Positions 11,789 to 24,886 of a stretch of 64,000 nt of DNA are shown here, one piece after another (position 1 is the stretch's first letter; each line of letters begins with the position of its first letter). A program made the position numbers and the translations under genes. The notes under the pieces are model-generated. The model searched no databases. It was not told the DNA's origin and worked only from the letters and a program-made list of their open reading frames with translations. The stretch comes from Citrus sinensis. Taxonomy: Eukaryota; Streptophyta; Magnoliopsida; Sapindales; Rutaceae. The stretch covers positions 31,411,501 through 31,475,500 of the forward strand of contig NC_068557.1 in NCBI RefSeq assembly GCF_022201045.2, given 5' to 3'.

Positions 11789-14700
11789 TTACCCTTGTGG
11801 ATGCATAGTGCACTGTGAAAGATGCTTGGTGACATCATTCCAAGCTGCATATAGAATATTCTTTGTATCAAATAGGTTCCAGATTAAATCACTGAAAAGT
11901 GCAAAGATAATTAACCTGGAAGATTCCGGTAATCAGGCTCAATTCCATTCCCATTTATATCCATATGATTAGGCGTGACATATTTCCCTATGGTTACAAC
12001 CACACCGGATCCATCATGAAGTTCATACACAGATTGAATCAAACCCTGTTAAAAGCAACAGGGAGTAACAACAGATTGATTAAAAAGAATTCTCCTTATC
12101 ATTCACTAATAATTAAGATCACATTAAACAGTCACTTTTATATAGATTCAGGTCTATCATGTAATAAGATCATATATTAAACAGTCACATTTGCAAAAAT
12201 GAAGGAACACTGATATAGAGTAAAATGATGGCAAAACAATTAAGCTAAAATTTTAACCTTGCCAAAAGTCTTTTCCCCCACTAGAACAGCTCTGCAGTTA
12301 TCATGAAGTGCAGAGGCTACCTGAGGAAAGAAAAGAGCCATTCGTAATAACAAAGTTGTAAAGTGCCAAAAGCAAGCAATCATAAGCACATAAATTGGTC
12401 AACTAGGTACTCACAATTTCACTTGCACTAGCGGTTCTGTTGTTCACCAAAACCTGCACAGGGAGTGAAAGAGCCTTATAATGATATCCAGAGCACATCA
12501 AAATCACACATTATAACTTGCTACAAAATAGATGTTAGCAACACACATTGAAGAAAATATATTCTCGGCAAGGACAGAGGGTATCTATATCTTGAAAAGG
12601 AAGTAGGCATCAAATGTTAAGGACACAAACAAATTCAACAGAATAAGAGAAACTCATTACTCAATTTGTAGAACCAACTTCCTTGACAAGTCAAACCCAT
12701 TAAAATGTGACATCAAAACCCAGCTTGAATTCATTGTGATTTCCACAACTTTGTTTTACTGAGGTCAATGCGTTTGGCACCTCATGTACATGCCAACTAC
12801 AGTCACCATTCTGATATCCTTGTTTATAGACAACAAGTTGACTCAAGATTGACAAGAATTCCAATAAAATAAGAAGCTTCTTGTATACCAATACTAACAA
12901 GTGTAATTTCAATTTAGTCATGATATATAAAAGAACAGTTGTTGTCTCATCTTAAATGCAGGAGCACATACAATTACAGGAGCTGTAACCAGTGGACTAT
13001 TATCAGCAACAATGGTCTTTTGGTACTGGGGATCCCTTCCAACTGTGTAAGTGATCTGTTCATACAAATCATAAGAGAAAAAGAACACATAACTTAAGTC
13101 AGTTCCGTGGAACTCAAATAATGCAAAGCCATCTCAAAGGATATGTCATAGCTCTACAATCAAAAAATAAAAAATGTGCATCTCAAAAGTTCAGATCTCA
13201 TAAATTAACATACCGTCTCCCCTTCATTTAGAAAGAGTTTGGCGATTTCAATTCCAGCCTGAAATAAATTAAAAGGATAGATGGAAAGCAATGTCATAAA
13301 CCATAAATCCCAGTCCTCATAAACTACAAGAGTTAATATACAAACACATAATTTGATCTTTTTAATCACATCCCTCAATGGATAGTTTATGAATAATGGT
13401 TGGATGTTCAGTGAATTATTCAGTGCACATTAATTTGAATGTTCGCGGAGACAAGAAATGGCAAGCTCTTTTAAGCGGGTAAGAATACAATAGCAATGAA
13501 AGAAAAGCAGTTCAGATAAAAACAAAAATTAAACCTCAATGAGAGTAACATCTAGGCAACATAAATTTAGCAAACATACCTGCACTAGTCCACCAAGATT
13601 ATCTCTGAGATCCAGAATGAAATACGAAGCACCCATGTCTTGAAGTCGCTTCATTGCTGCCATAATTGTTATTTCCTTATTTAATAACAAGACCAACTTA
13701 AATATAGAGAGCAATGGCATGCAATCCAGTGAAATTATGTCTAAGCACTGCATTTTGTATTTTGATTCTCAAAAATTTGAATTTATGCAGCACAAAAGTT
13801 ATTTGTTAGCCAAAATATATGACATATTACCAGTGACCAAATCTTTTCTAGCCAATGCATTGAATTCTTTTAGGCGCATATACCCAACAGAAGTGGTGCC
13901 ATTATCTAAATGTTCCAACCGGTAAAAGACTGGAGTTCGAGCTACAAGTTGCCTCTGGACTTGTATGGATTCAATAGGTCCACAGTTGCCGTGCTTGACC
14001 TGATTTTCACAAGAATCACATCAAACCATCATTAAAGAAAATATAAGAAAACTAGAATAGCTTAGAATCACAACCTCAATAGTCACAAAAGTTTCACTGG
14101 GGCCTTGTAACAAAGATGACACTTCAAATGCTGATTTCCCCCTTACATCCACTCCATTGACAGCTAAGACTTCATCCCCCTAGGGAGAAAAAGAAGAATG
14201 TGAGTAACAGAACTCAGAAGCAATACCAGTCATGTCATGCTATGCTTACTAAAATACCTGTCTCACTCCAGCAGAATGTGCAGGACCGTCTAATATAAGT
14301 CCAAGTACCTTGAGTGTTACAACTCCATTAGCATCGGGAACTTCCCTAAGGTTTATTCCAATACCAGACATGTCATATCTCGCCATCTTGGAGAACTTTC
14401 AAAGGTGACAAAAAATTTCACATGGCATGCAATGAGAAACTAAAAAGTCTGTCAGACTGACAATTGAGGACATTATTAGATAATAAATCAAAGAATAAAG
14501 TAACGAAAGAAGCAATTACCTCAGCAGGTGAAAGAAAACGAGTATAAGGATCGCCCAAACTGGCCAGCATTCTTTTAATTATACCATGCGCCTTTGATCT
14601 TGTCTGAATTGAACTGCTCAAAATATCTTCCCGTTTTCGCTGAAATCCAACAACAAAAACAACAATGGTATATATTATTTACCGGCATCCACTAAGCCAC

Positions 14701-15157
14701 AGTCCAAGTCTAAGTCAGAATTGAAGAAGTTTGATGTTAATGATATTAGTATTACTTCTACCTGCCAGTTTTGGGGAGTCCATCGGTGGCGGCCAGTATC
14801 AAGAAAGCTGTCATTAACTATCTGCCAAGCTTCCTCTACAATTCCTTCGTTAGTCTTAGCCACCACTTGACGTGGTTCGCTCTCAGCTGCGTCTTCTCCT
14901 TCATGACAAGTCAAAGAAGGAGAAGGAGAAGGAGAAGGAGGCACTGATTGTACGGAGGACGAAGATTCGAGAGCGAGTGGTGAAGAGAGCAAGAGATTGA
15001 ATGAGAGAGCTCCAGTGAGGACGTTGATGACTGCTTTCTTGGCCCAGTTAGTATTGCTTTGGATAATTGGAGCTTTTTGTTCAGAATGTTTATGTGGACT
15101 GAGCCTCGGTGAAGAAGATGAGGTACAGCTGCTGCAGTTTAAGATTAAGCTGCTCAT
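11789..15157 (-). CDS. CTPA1: Carboxyl-terminal-processing peptidase, chloroplastic (S41 family)
   Basis: This is a CtpA-type serine protease of the thylakoid lumen. In this family CtpA removes the C-terminal extension of the D1 precursor of photosystem II. Twelve exons join in frame: 15157-14762, 14639-14520, 14395-14258, 14179-14075, 13999-13831, 13656-13580, 13258-13214, 13055-12972, 12453-12415, 12320-12258, 12045-11916 and 11844-11789, giving 473 residues. Residues 1 to about 60 are Ser/Lys-rich and are followed by a hydrophobic stretch, as in a bipartite lumen-targeting leader. A PDZ-like part follows (YDMSGIGINLREV, then DGPAHSAGVRQGDEVLAVNG). The S41 catalytic region has NNRTASASEI and GEKTFGK. 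Ser387 and Lys412 are 25 residues apart, matching the Ser372/Lys397 dyad known from Scenedesmus D1 protease. The leader contains a Pro-Ser run encoded by a GGAGAA-type repeat. No break is seen. Confidence 0.96.
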
Positions 15158-15462
15158 CTTCTCTTCTAATTAAGAAGATGAGCGTTGGTTGGAGCGGAGC
15201 TGAGCTGAGCTGAGCTTCACTACTGTATAGTAATAATGGAAATGAGAAGAGCAACTTGATGAGACTCACTCGTGTGTCGTGTAAATGTAATGAATTACGG
15301 TATTTAGATTTTAGCCATTTCACTAACACCGAGCTCTATGCTAGCTACATTATGGGCCTATATAATTGCAAATGCGTGTGTGTTGATAGAGATCATTTTG
15401 GGGTTTCGTTTAACGGGTGGGCAGGTTGTTTTGGTTTTGGATTGACAATTTATTATTAGGGA

Positions 15463-15815
15463 AATTATTATTTATATATTCTTAATTTATTTTCTTATTA
15501 AAAATATTATAATATTTTAAGAGTGTATTAATTATTTATTTTAAGTTGATAAAATATATCAACCGACCACTAAATTATTAGTTATCGTTTAAATATGGTA
15601 ACATCAGAACAGTAATCTGATCTTTTCATATGATACAAGTGATAATTTTTAAAGGTAAAATCGTCAATTTACTGTAATTCGTTAACTTTCAAACGACAAT
15701 TAACGATTTAGTTGTCGGTTGATACATTTTATTAACTTAAGATGAATAATTGAGACACTCTTAAAATATTATAATATTTTTTATAATAAAATAAACAAAA
15801 TGTATATAAATGATA

Positions 15816-15819
<4 letters not shown>
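15463..15819. mobile_element. Long-TIR foldback element (MITE)
   Basis: About 130 bases at the left (TTATTTATATATTCTTAATT onward) return in inverted form at the right. They include a shared block with TATCAACCGAC and ACTAAAT next to TTAAGTTGATAAAATAT. The two arms flank a short unrelated centre (about 15600-15690), so the whole would fold into a long hairpin. There is no coding sequence. The right end abuts the TTA microsatellite, which hides any target-site duplication. Arm similarity is high but not perfect, suggesting a moderately old insertion. The superfamily is not determined. Confidence 0.8.

Positions 15820-15864
<45 letters not shown>
15815..15864. repeat. (TTA)n microsatellite
   Basis: About sixteen uninterrupted ATT/TTA units adjoin the right end of the foldback element upstream of CtpA. 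It is likely to vary in length. Confidence 0.95.
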
Positions 15865-15865
<1 letters not shown>

Positions 15866-17347
15866 ATACCGACTTCCAGCCCAACCAAAGGAGATACGGA
15901 CACCTATTTAATTTAATAACTGCATCGTAAGGCAGCGCGCTCGCCCACGTGTTAGATTTCTATAACTTCATACGACGCCTCCAATAATATTTTTCAATAC
16001 AAGACTCTACTGGATAAACACAATCATTTTGTTTCATTTCACCCACGCGGTATCCAACCCAATGCGTGTTCTAAGCGAGTTTCCGCCACGTAGGTTCTGA
16101 TTGCTCCTCCTCACTAGCAAAAAAATTAATCCCTCCACCTAATCAAAATTATAATAATTACCTTTTTTTTTTGCCCTTTGGATTAACCTAATTAAGAGAA
16201 ACTTGCGGTAATCTCCTCGACAGTAACCGTAACAACAATTAAATTCTAATGCAACGGTTGCACTTTTGTTACATTAAAGTAACTAATCAATCAGATTATC
16301 AAGATATTTATCTAATAAAATAATACAGATTATGAAATAATTATTTTATTTTGTTTTCTTATGTCTGTCTATTTCAAGTAAAATTTTAATTGATTGAGGA
16401 CTTTGGGTGTATGTAATAAGCTTTTAAGATCAAGTCGAGTACGCAGTTTATCTTTATGGTAATTGAAGTGATTGTCTCTACAAATTGAAAAGTTAAGGAA
16501 TTGTTTTTTTTTTTTTTTTGGAGAAAGCATAATTTAAATTATACATAGAAATAATATAATTTTTATTCGGTGCTTTGCCTACTTATAAATTATAATGACT
16601 TTGTTTTAGGCTGTCAAATATTATTATGAAAAGTAAAGGCGACATGGATTGAATCTTATCATAAAGTTCCTTTGTTATCACTTTCAATACAATCATTAGA
16701 CATGCAAGACCAATTTGCCATGAAACCACCCATAAAAAAGTACAAAAAAAAATGTAATTTTTAGAACCTGGAAAACCATAATTTTATAGACATGAATTTA
16801 ATTTGTGATACACATGATTTTCCATTTTCTCAAATACAAATTGATTGTGAAAAAGATATAATATTCTTAAAATACACATATAAATTTACTTTCAACCGTG
16901 TATGGTAAATTTTTTTTTTTCATGATTAACTAATGTTAGAGGTACAAATGATCTTTAGGTAGGATATCATAATAATAATATTGGGAATTACCACATGATA
17001 AAAAATAATTTAATTTTTATTAATATGTTGGAGTATATGTGGGTTTGTACAGTCATCACTAAATTACCCTTATATTAACATCAATATTTTTTATTTTCCA
17101 ATGTCATCAAAAGAGTTTGTGCATGTAATTTTTTTTTTGCTATAATAATAACAAATTGTCACCAATAATTTATATTTTATACTATTAAAATAATTTATTA
17201 TATAACTTAAAAGTGGTTATATCAGACGTTCTATTTCGGGGGAAAAAGTTTTTAATTAAAAGCATAAAAGAAAAAGAAAAAGAAAATAAGTTTAACTAAA
17301 AATCGTTCTTACCAAAAAACAAATTAAAAAAAAAAAAGAGTAGCGCA

Positions 17348-17440
17348 CAGAGAGAGAGAGAAATTTATGATTTTAAAACTAGGGGGGAGAAAGAGCGAGA
17401 AAGAGAGGGTTTTCGGTGCCGCAGAGAGAGAGAGAGCAGC
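17348..17440 (+). promoter_or_regulatory. GA-repeat leader of the GIP1-like gene
   Basis: Two short GAGA runs lie 130-220 bases before the ATG at 17569. Such GA/CT tracts are common in plant core promoters and 5' UTRs. Whether they are transcribed cannot be told from sequence. Confidence 0.4.
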
Positions 17441-17568
17441 AGCCTTCATATAATCTTGTTCTTCTTCTAGTCGTCGGAGCCGAGGAGCCAATAAAGCGAG
17501 CGAACTGACAACAAACGACGTCGTTATTTACCGTCATCAGATCTGAGCGAGCTATAGAGATAGTCAGA

Positions 17569-20500
17569 ATGAGTGGCAAGGGAGGAGGTGGAGGCGTCGG
17601 GAAGGGCAATAATGGAATTTCATCTATCCCGGCTGGGTCGAGGAAGATAGTCCAGAGTCTTAAGGAGATTGTTAACTGTCCTGAGTCCGAGATCTACGCT
17701 ATGCTTAAAGAGTGTAACATGGACCCTAACGAAGCCGTTAATCGCCTTCTCTCCCAAGGTCCCCTTTTGCTCTGAAATAATTTTTTGAAAAAATTACGAA
17801 ATTTATATATGTGCGTGCTTGAAATTAGGGATTTTTAAGCGCCTTTTTTCTTTTTTTTTTGGGGTTAACCCTGTCATACTACTATTACAGATTTTAAGTG
17901 ACATAGAGTTAGTTAAAAACTTGTAACTTTTGGTTGAATGAATAGTTGTTGATGTGGATGCCAATAAGGATACAAGCACGCTGATTCTGTGTTGTGTGTA
18001 TATGGGTCGTGCTGTAACATACTGTTTCAGTATCTTTTATGTTATAATTACTGTATGATGTGTAAATTCATGTTGTATTGTCCTTTTGTTCGTTTTTCAA
18101 TTTTATTTCTGATGTGGAGTTTTGTTGACCATGTAGATCCTTTTCATGAGGTGAAGAGCAAACGAGACAAGAGAAAAGAGGTTTGTGGTCTTGGAAAAAT
18201 ACGCTTTTTCATTAACTATGTGACACTTGCAAAATTTGTTCAATGAACAATACTTCTGTTTTTTGTTTTTGAATTTCAGTTGAATTAGGTTCACATGTTT
18301 ATATAGCAATGTTTGGGATTATAAGTAGTAAAGAAAGATTAAGCTTTGTAGATTGGCACATGTGCTTCTTTTGTCTCGGCCTAGGAGTTATTTCAGCTTT
18401 TTCAAATATTTAGTCAAGAATCTGTTTGTTTTTGCTTTCTCACCAGTGTTTTCTGTCATTGCTTCAGAGTAAAGATACTACAGATTCCAGGTCTCGTGGT
18501 GCTAGTAACACTTCAAACCGTGGTGGTAGAGGTGGCACAGACCGTTATGGTGTACGCAGTGGTGCAGCTTATTTCACCTCTAATGGTATTGCATATTTGC
18601 ACATTAGTCTTGTATTTGTTTTGGTGGAACTTGGAAATTTTTATATCTTGATGAACTTGTTCTTACTTTATGTTTCTTTGTTTGTTTTTTGTTTTCAAGA
18701 GTCTGGCACATTGCAGAGTAAACCTGCATATAAGAAGGAAAATGGGACACATGGTTATGCGGGTTCTTCATCTTCTGCAGCTGGTGTGGTCGCAAATAAC
18801 ATGAATCAACGTCCTCCATTCTACAGGTTACTCCTCTTAAAACTTTGAAGTTCCTATAAAAAGGGAGTACAACAGGTTCATATAAACCTTAGTTTGACCA
18901 AGGTGCTTTCATTCCTGAATTTGGTGACTTTAGTTCTTAATTCTCACTTTGGGTGAGCTAAAAAAAGTTTGCTCCTTTATGTATATGAAATGATTTGAAA
19001 TGTTTTTTTTTTTTTTTATCCCTTAGTTTTTGTGCTACATCTATGTTATATGCCTTTGGTTTGTTACCATTGTGCCAAACTCATAACTTTTGGTATCACT
19101 TGGTTTTCTGCATACAGGTTTAGATATGTTTTATCTATTGGGTTTGTACTCTATTTCAGATATACAGAGAGAACTCTTTAGATTGAGTTAGCTGGTTAGG
19201 TTTCATGTCCTTGAATATATCTGCTGGGATAGCAGATTGTGTCTGTGTACTTGGTGATGCGTATCACAAATCTGTTTGCTAGGTTTTCCAGTATATAAAT
19301 TTATATTTGATGTGGTGTTATTTGTTTCTGATGTGCATTTCACATCTATTGCAGTGATGACATGCCTACAGAAAACAAAACATTAGAAGTAGTATCAGGT
19401 GATGGTATATCTTCTTCCTCGCAGCCTTCTTCTGGATTTCAATCTTCCTGGCTGGGGGTCCCAGGTCAAGTATCAATGGCTGATATCGTGAAGATGGGTA
19501 GGCCACACAACAAGGCTCCACCTCACAAAAATGTTAATAATCACCATGTACTGGCACCGCCTGCAGCAGTGTCACATCAGGAGTTGCATTCATCGCAAGG
19601 TCATTCCAAGGTGTCAGAGTTTAACTCTGAGCCAGAAGTTGCCACAAGCCAGCATGTTTCTCCCAATGATGAATGGCCTTCTATTGAGCACCCACCAGCT
19701 ATGTCATCTGTCTTAGAGGGATCAGCACAGTCTGACCTCTATACAAAACCAGCACACTCTGAACTCTATACAAATCCATCTAACTTGTCTGTGGATAGAA
19801 CAGACCAACAAATAGAGGCCCAGTTAGATGAGGTCGAGGAAGAAGAGGATGGTCCTCATGAAATCCCGAAAACGAACCATGTTGGATCTGCCCCTGTTTC
19901 TAGTAGAAATATGCAGGAGGATAATTCTGGAGGGTCGTCTCTTTTTGAAAACAACTTGTATAATAATATGAGTTCCTACCAGCCTCACAGGCATGCTTTT
20001 GAGCATGATGAAGGTGAGTTGACGCTTATCTTGCCCATTTCCACCATTTGTTTTCCAAATTTACACTTCTTTCAGGATCTTTATGCTGTTATGAAGACAA
20101 AAAAGGATGTGTTTCGAATGATGAAAGATTAGTTTAACATTTTTGTGATTTGTTCTGGCAGTCCTTGATATGAAGGGGTGGTTTGTTCAGTAAACTGTAT
20201 AACATCTGGTATTAAATATTCACTTAAGAAGTGTAAATTGAGTACCACAACCCCACCCCCCCCCCCCCCCAAAAAAAAAAAAAAACACCGCCACCCACCA
20301 ACAACAAAATTTTCTCTTATTTTTGTGGTGGAAGTGAATGATTGCCTTTGGAGATTGGTAGTCTGTGTGGACTAACTCCCTTTTTTCTCTCCATTTGATT
20401 CACCAAAACTTTCCTATGCCTCTTTGCTTTAGTGTTTAAAATGAATATTCTATGAGTTACGGAACATTATATTTTTCCATATGTAGAGACAATTGATGCT

Positions 20501-23421
20501 TGTTTGTTGTTCCTAGTGATTTTTGTCTATCTCAGGAGTTTATAGCAATATATAACTTTTATGCCTCTTTTCTTATTTTCTTTCAGCCCATGATGGCACA
20601 TCTGTCTCTGCAAAGTTGCAGCAACTTAATTTACAGAATGATGATAGGGAGGCACCAGTGGAAGAAGATAGTCCTTCTGTAATTATTCCAAATCACCTTC
20701 AAGTCCACTCTTCTGACTGCTCACACCTGAGCTTTGGCAGTTTTGGAACTGGAATTGATTCTGCCTTTTCTGGGCCATTTGCATCTAGGCCCTTAAAAAA
20801 TAACTTGGAGGAGAGATCTGAAACAGCAGATGCTCCATCAATTGGGCACTCTGACGCTAGGTATTCCCTTCATATGATATTATTTTGCTATATAATTTTT
20901 TTTTTACCTTGTAATTATGTTATCTTTGACTTGTTTGGTGGCAGAAATCCTGAGTATTATGGGGATGAGCATCTTAGAAGTACCTCAGATGCAAATATAG
21001 CTAATAGACCTAATGTGACTGCTGGGGATTATGACTCTCCTGCTGTTTCACAACCTTCAGAGGTGTTGAAACAGGAAAGTGTGGAAGCTCTGCAGGAGAA
21101 TCAATATTCATTTCCTTCATCTGCACCTGGTTACAATTATGAAAATGCCCAACAGTTGAATTCTGCATTTGCTCACCAGCAGGCAAGCTCTCAGATGCAG
21201 AATCTTGCTCCTTTCTCAAGCATGATGGTAATATAATGGTTTTCTGAATCTTATGGCTTTTGTGGTTTGGATAAAAGCTATGTGTATTTAAGGGTTGGCT
21301 GAGTAAAATTTTCAGTTTTCAGAGCAGGAGTTCATTCTGAATCTATGAACATTTTGGGCAAGTAAATTTTGTATAAAGGCTCACTGTGCTAATCTATGTT
21401 TCAATTCCTTGGTAATTGTAACTCGGTTTTTTTATACATTAAAGAAAACTACTATTCTGGATCTTAACTCATTTCCGTAAATATTCTTCTAGTAAGTCTA
21501 TTCATTGTCAGTGGTGAAGAAATATAGGGAAGGGGTGTCTGTGGTGAAGAAATATAGGGAAGGGGTGTCTGTGGTGCTAATACTTTTACAATAGATATGA
21601 ACTTAAAACCTGCTGTATTAAAAGGAAAAAAATGAAGTCTCTTTTGGTAAGGGCCCGACAAACCATCAGCGTTGCACTTGTGATTCTATTATCTATGTTA
21701 CTCTAATTTTGCCACTCGCGTTGCTTTAGTTGCATTCTGTATTTATGGCTGAACTTAAGAGGCTTGGAACTACAGTTTTAGTTTTGTTTTAATGTCATTT
21801 TATATATCGTCCCTATGGCAGGCATATACGAATTCACTACCTAGCACCTTGTTGACATCAAATGTCCAGCCGGCGAGGGAGCCTGACCTTCAGTACTCTC
21901 CCTTCCCTATGACACAATCAATGCCAACAAAGTATAGCAACACAGCTTCTTCGATTAGTGGTCCAACTATTTCCATGCCAGAGGTGCCACCTTTGCTCTG
22001 TCTTATTGAACTTCTTAAGTTTATAGCGCTTCTTAGAATTTGGTTAAGATTAAATAGAAATCAGTTTATTTCTTTAAAATTATTGGAGGACGTGCTCTGA
22101 AATGCTGAAAACATCCATGTCAAGCAATATTTACATCTAGAAGGGAAGTCAATTTTCACCATCTGGAGGTCTGTTTGGTATTGGTGTTGACTGTTGAGTA
22201 GCTGTGGGCACAGCTTAAAGTGTTTGGTTAACAGTTGCAACAATTGTTTAGAAGTTAAGGCTCCCACAGTTTGATGGAAAACCCATATTACCTTAACTGT
22301 TTGTTTATTTAAAAATCAGATTTACTAAACTCAGTTTATTTCACAGCAGTAGCATGAGCAGCTACTTTGGATATCCATCATGGTTGTGGCAAGACTTTTT
22401 CTCTGACTGTCTCAATCCATGTTTTGCTTGACTTTCTGTATGTTGGAACTTTTTCTGTGTTGGCTTGTTTTTAGAAGACAAGTGTTGTATAGGAAATTTT
22501 GGAAAGCTGTTTCAAGTGTTGGGGATTCTGCTATATGTTATTCTAAACTTATCCCCCTGTGTGTTCAGGCTTTGAGAGGAGCTAGTATTTCTACAGCTCA
22601 GCCAACTCAACAGACCATGCCTGGTGCCAGCGTTGCCACTGGACCTGCTCTTCCTCCGCATCTTGCTGTGCATCCCTATTCCCAACCTACTCTTCCTTTG
22701 GGTCACTTCGCCAACATGATTGGCTATCCTTTCTTGCCTCAGAGTTACACATACATGCCATCAGGTTTTCAGCAAGCATTTGCTGGCAATAGCACATACC
22801 ATCAGTCTTTGGCAGCAGCAGTGCTCCCTCAATATAAAAATAGTGTTTCTGTGAGCAGCTTGCCTCAGTCTGCTGCAGTTGCCTCTGGCTATGGGTTTGG
22901 GAACTCTACCAGCATTCCTGGAGGAAATTTTCCTTTGAATACACCCACTGCTCCTGCAGGCACAACCATGGGTTACGATGATGTTTTAGGTTCTCAATAC
23001 AAGGACAATAATCATTTGATCTCTCTTCAACAGGTACTATACAAGGCCTTCTCAATTAGCAAAATTGAAAACAGGCGTTTCTTTTAAATGTAATCGTCAC
23101 TGATGATGTAAATCCCTTGTGTGCTTTTGTCAGAATGATAACTCGGCCATGTGGGTTCACGGGCCTGGTTCGCGAACCATGTCTGCTGTTCCAGCGAGCA
23201 CATATTATAGCTTTCAGGGGCAGAATCAGCAGCCTGGTGGGTTCCGGCAAGGGCAGCAGCCGTCACAGCATTTTGGGGCACTTGGGTACCCAAATTTCTA
23301 CCATTCTCAGACAGGAATGTCGCTGGAACACCAACAGCAAAACCCACGAGATGCAACCCTGGGTGGCTCTCAAGCCCAACCATCCAAGCAGACCCAGCAG
23401 TTATGGCAAAATAGCTACTGA
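17569..23421 (+). CDS. GBF-interacting protein 1-like (DUF1296) protein
   Basis: Ten exons join in frame: 17569-17758, 18137-18180, 18468-18585, 18700-18826, 19355-20013, 20587-20860, 20945-21227, 21822-21983, 22569-23033 and 23134-23421, giving 869 residues. The N-terminus, after a Gly-rich start, carries the DUF1296/GIP1 domain (about residues 19-80: SRKIVQSLKEIV, then MLKECNMDPNEAVNRLLSQD and KSKRDKRKE), which resembles a UBA-like helical fold. The rest is low-complexity. An Arg/Gly-rich patch (SNRGGRGGTDRYG) precedes long Ser/Gln/Pro-rich segments with HPYSQPTLPLGHFANMIGYP and a QLWQNSY C-terminus, all typical of this plant family. GIP1 in Arabidopsis binds G-box factors and promotes their DNA binding. 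Extending that role to this protein is inference. Old 'kinase-related' labels have no support, because no kinase motif is present. The 5' leader has GA repeats. Confidence 0.94.
20250..20285. repeat. Poly-C / poly-A run in intron 5 of the GIP1-like gene
   Basis: A run of about fourteen C is followed directly by about fifteen A. It lies in an intron and is non-coding. The exact length may be unreliable because such junctions are error-prone in sequencing. Confidence 0.85.
21511..21570. repeat. Exact 30-base tandem duplication in intron 7 of the GIP1-like gene
   Basis: Two identical adjacent copies of a 30-base unit beginning GTGGTGAAGAAATA occupy 21511-21540 and 21541-21570. Part of a third follows (GTGGTG). 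The identity suggests a recent slip or unequal exchange. Confidence 0.95.
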
Positions 23422-24886
23422 TCGCATCACCTCTTGGTTTTTCAGGGTCTTGTAGTGAGTTTGAAAGTGGCCAATCAAAGGAATTCCTCGGTTTAATAAT
23501 ATTTATGTAACCATTGATGGAGGGTCTGAAGAGACCTTGACTGGCTACTGCCCTGTACCATGAGGTTGTATTCTTAGTATTTTCCGTTTGGTCATGTTAA
23601 CTTAGGAACACGTGTGCTAATTCCAGTTAGTGAACTACGTGGTGGTCGTCTTTTCTTTCGCCTTTCTATGGTCACTCGGTGTTGGGAGTGAAAATTTGCC
23701 TCTTTTCCATTTCCCGACCTGCCAAACGTTTTGTAATTTTGATGTTTGTTATTAGTTATCACCACTCAACAGTTCTGCCCATAAAGATAAAAAGGATTTA
23801 CATACATACGCACATATACACACACGCGTGCGTGTACTATGCAACTATTGCAAATGACTGGTTATATTTGATGACCAGTTCTATTGACACGAGTCAGGCT
23901 CGGCTTATGGATCTAACACCGGCAAGCAACGGATCCGTTGGGAACCGCCTAGAAAAGAATCAAACACGGTAACGACATGATACAAATACGGTCGTTATGT
24001 GATTAGGACGTACATAGGCTACTCAGTTCGGATAATGGAGAGACAAATGGTAATCATGGTATCATACATACCCTTTTGGACCAACGGAGCAACTGTTTTA
24101 ACTGTAGACGTTTACGGTGACAATTATGAGCTTGTCAGCTCTGAGCCGAACGTGTGGATTTAAGCTTAGCTCAAACCGTCATACGCTGCTGGCGCAAGTT
24201 AGCAGCAGTCCTCGTTGCGCTTTTTCGCGAACTTTACACGTCAGGACTTCTTTCTCAGTAGAAGCCACTCTCAAGAGATTTATCGTCGATTCACTGTCTA
24301 AGAGTCTGTCTACTCCTTTAATCTCTCTCTAGATTTTCAATATTCGTTTCTTTTCAATCGAAGCATAAGTACTCTTCCACTCACAAAACAACATTTTATG
24401 GCAGTAGCTTTTCAATTGTAAGGCTAAGGCCAGCCAGGTCCTGCTGACGCTGTCATTTCGGAACCTTTGTTCAGGTTCATGGTAATAGGCAGCTTCTTCT
24501 TCTCGTTTTTTTTTCCCCGAATAGTTCTTTTAATATGTTTCCAGTTTAAGTTCTCATCTCATTTAGTTCCATAGCTTGTAATAGTTTGAGCAACAACGCG
24601 ACTGACGCCAAAGCTGTTCAAGAATCGGTGTCTTTAAATCGCTTAATTTAATCGCAATTGAAAAGTTCCAGCTTGTCTATATTGTTGTAACCGAAGACTT
24701 AAAAGCCTCTAGACCATTAGTGGGGCTTTAGTAATTTTCCTTTGTATTTTTATTTTGGTTTTGAATCTAATTGATACATATATGTGTGTGTGTGTATTTT
24801 ATTAGCCGTATTTAATTTTAAGATCTGTTTTAGATCCTAACAATGTTATCCCGTGATTATTAATTTTTTAATTGTGCATGCCATAG
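23422..24886. other. Intergenic and probable 5' UTR of the CorA-like gene
   Basis: This holds the GIP1-like 3' UTR, a short purine/pyrimidine run near 23815-23835, and the promoter and leader of the CorA-like gene. The coding ATG at 24887 follows directly on CCATAG, which looks like the acceptor of a 5' UTR intron. Its donor is probably near 24474-24482. A 68-codon ATG frame at 24126-24332 (MSLSALSRTCGFKLSS...) would be a upstream open frame if transcribed. Confidence 0.5.

Larger units (their letters stand above)
15158..17568. promoter_or_regulatory. Divergent region between CtpA and GIP1-like genes
   Basis: These 2.4 kb separate two divergent start codons. They contain a foldback element (15463-15819), an ATT/TTA microsatellite (about 15815-15864), a CACGTG core at 15946-15951, and a long AT-rich stretch without coding sequence. 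Near the GIP1-like start, 17348-17440 holds two GA runs, typical of plant core promoters or 5' leaders that bind BPC/GAGA-type factors. Regulatory use is inferred from motif and position. Confidence 0.5.

Noticed and set aside
17569-23421. Protein kinase identity for the DUF1296 gene
   Set aside because: Relatives are sometimes labelled 'kinase-related', but no glycine loop, VAIK, HRD or DFG motif is present.
23815-23835. Palindromic CACGCGTGCG run as a regulatory site
   Set aside because: It is part of a short alternating purine-pyrimidine run beyond the GIP1-like 3' UTR, with no positional support for a regulatory role.
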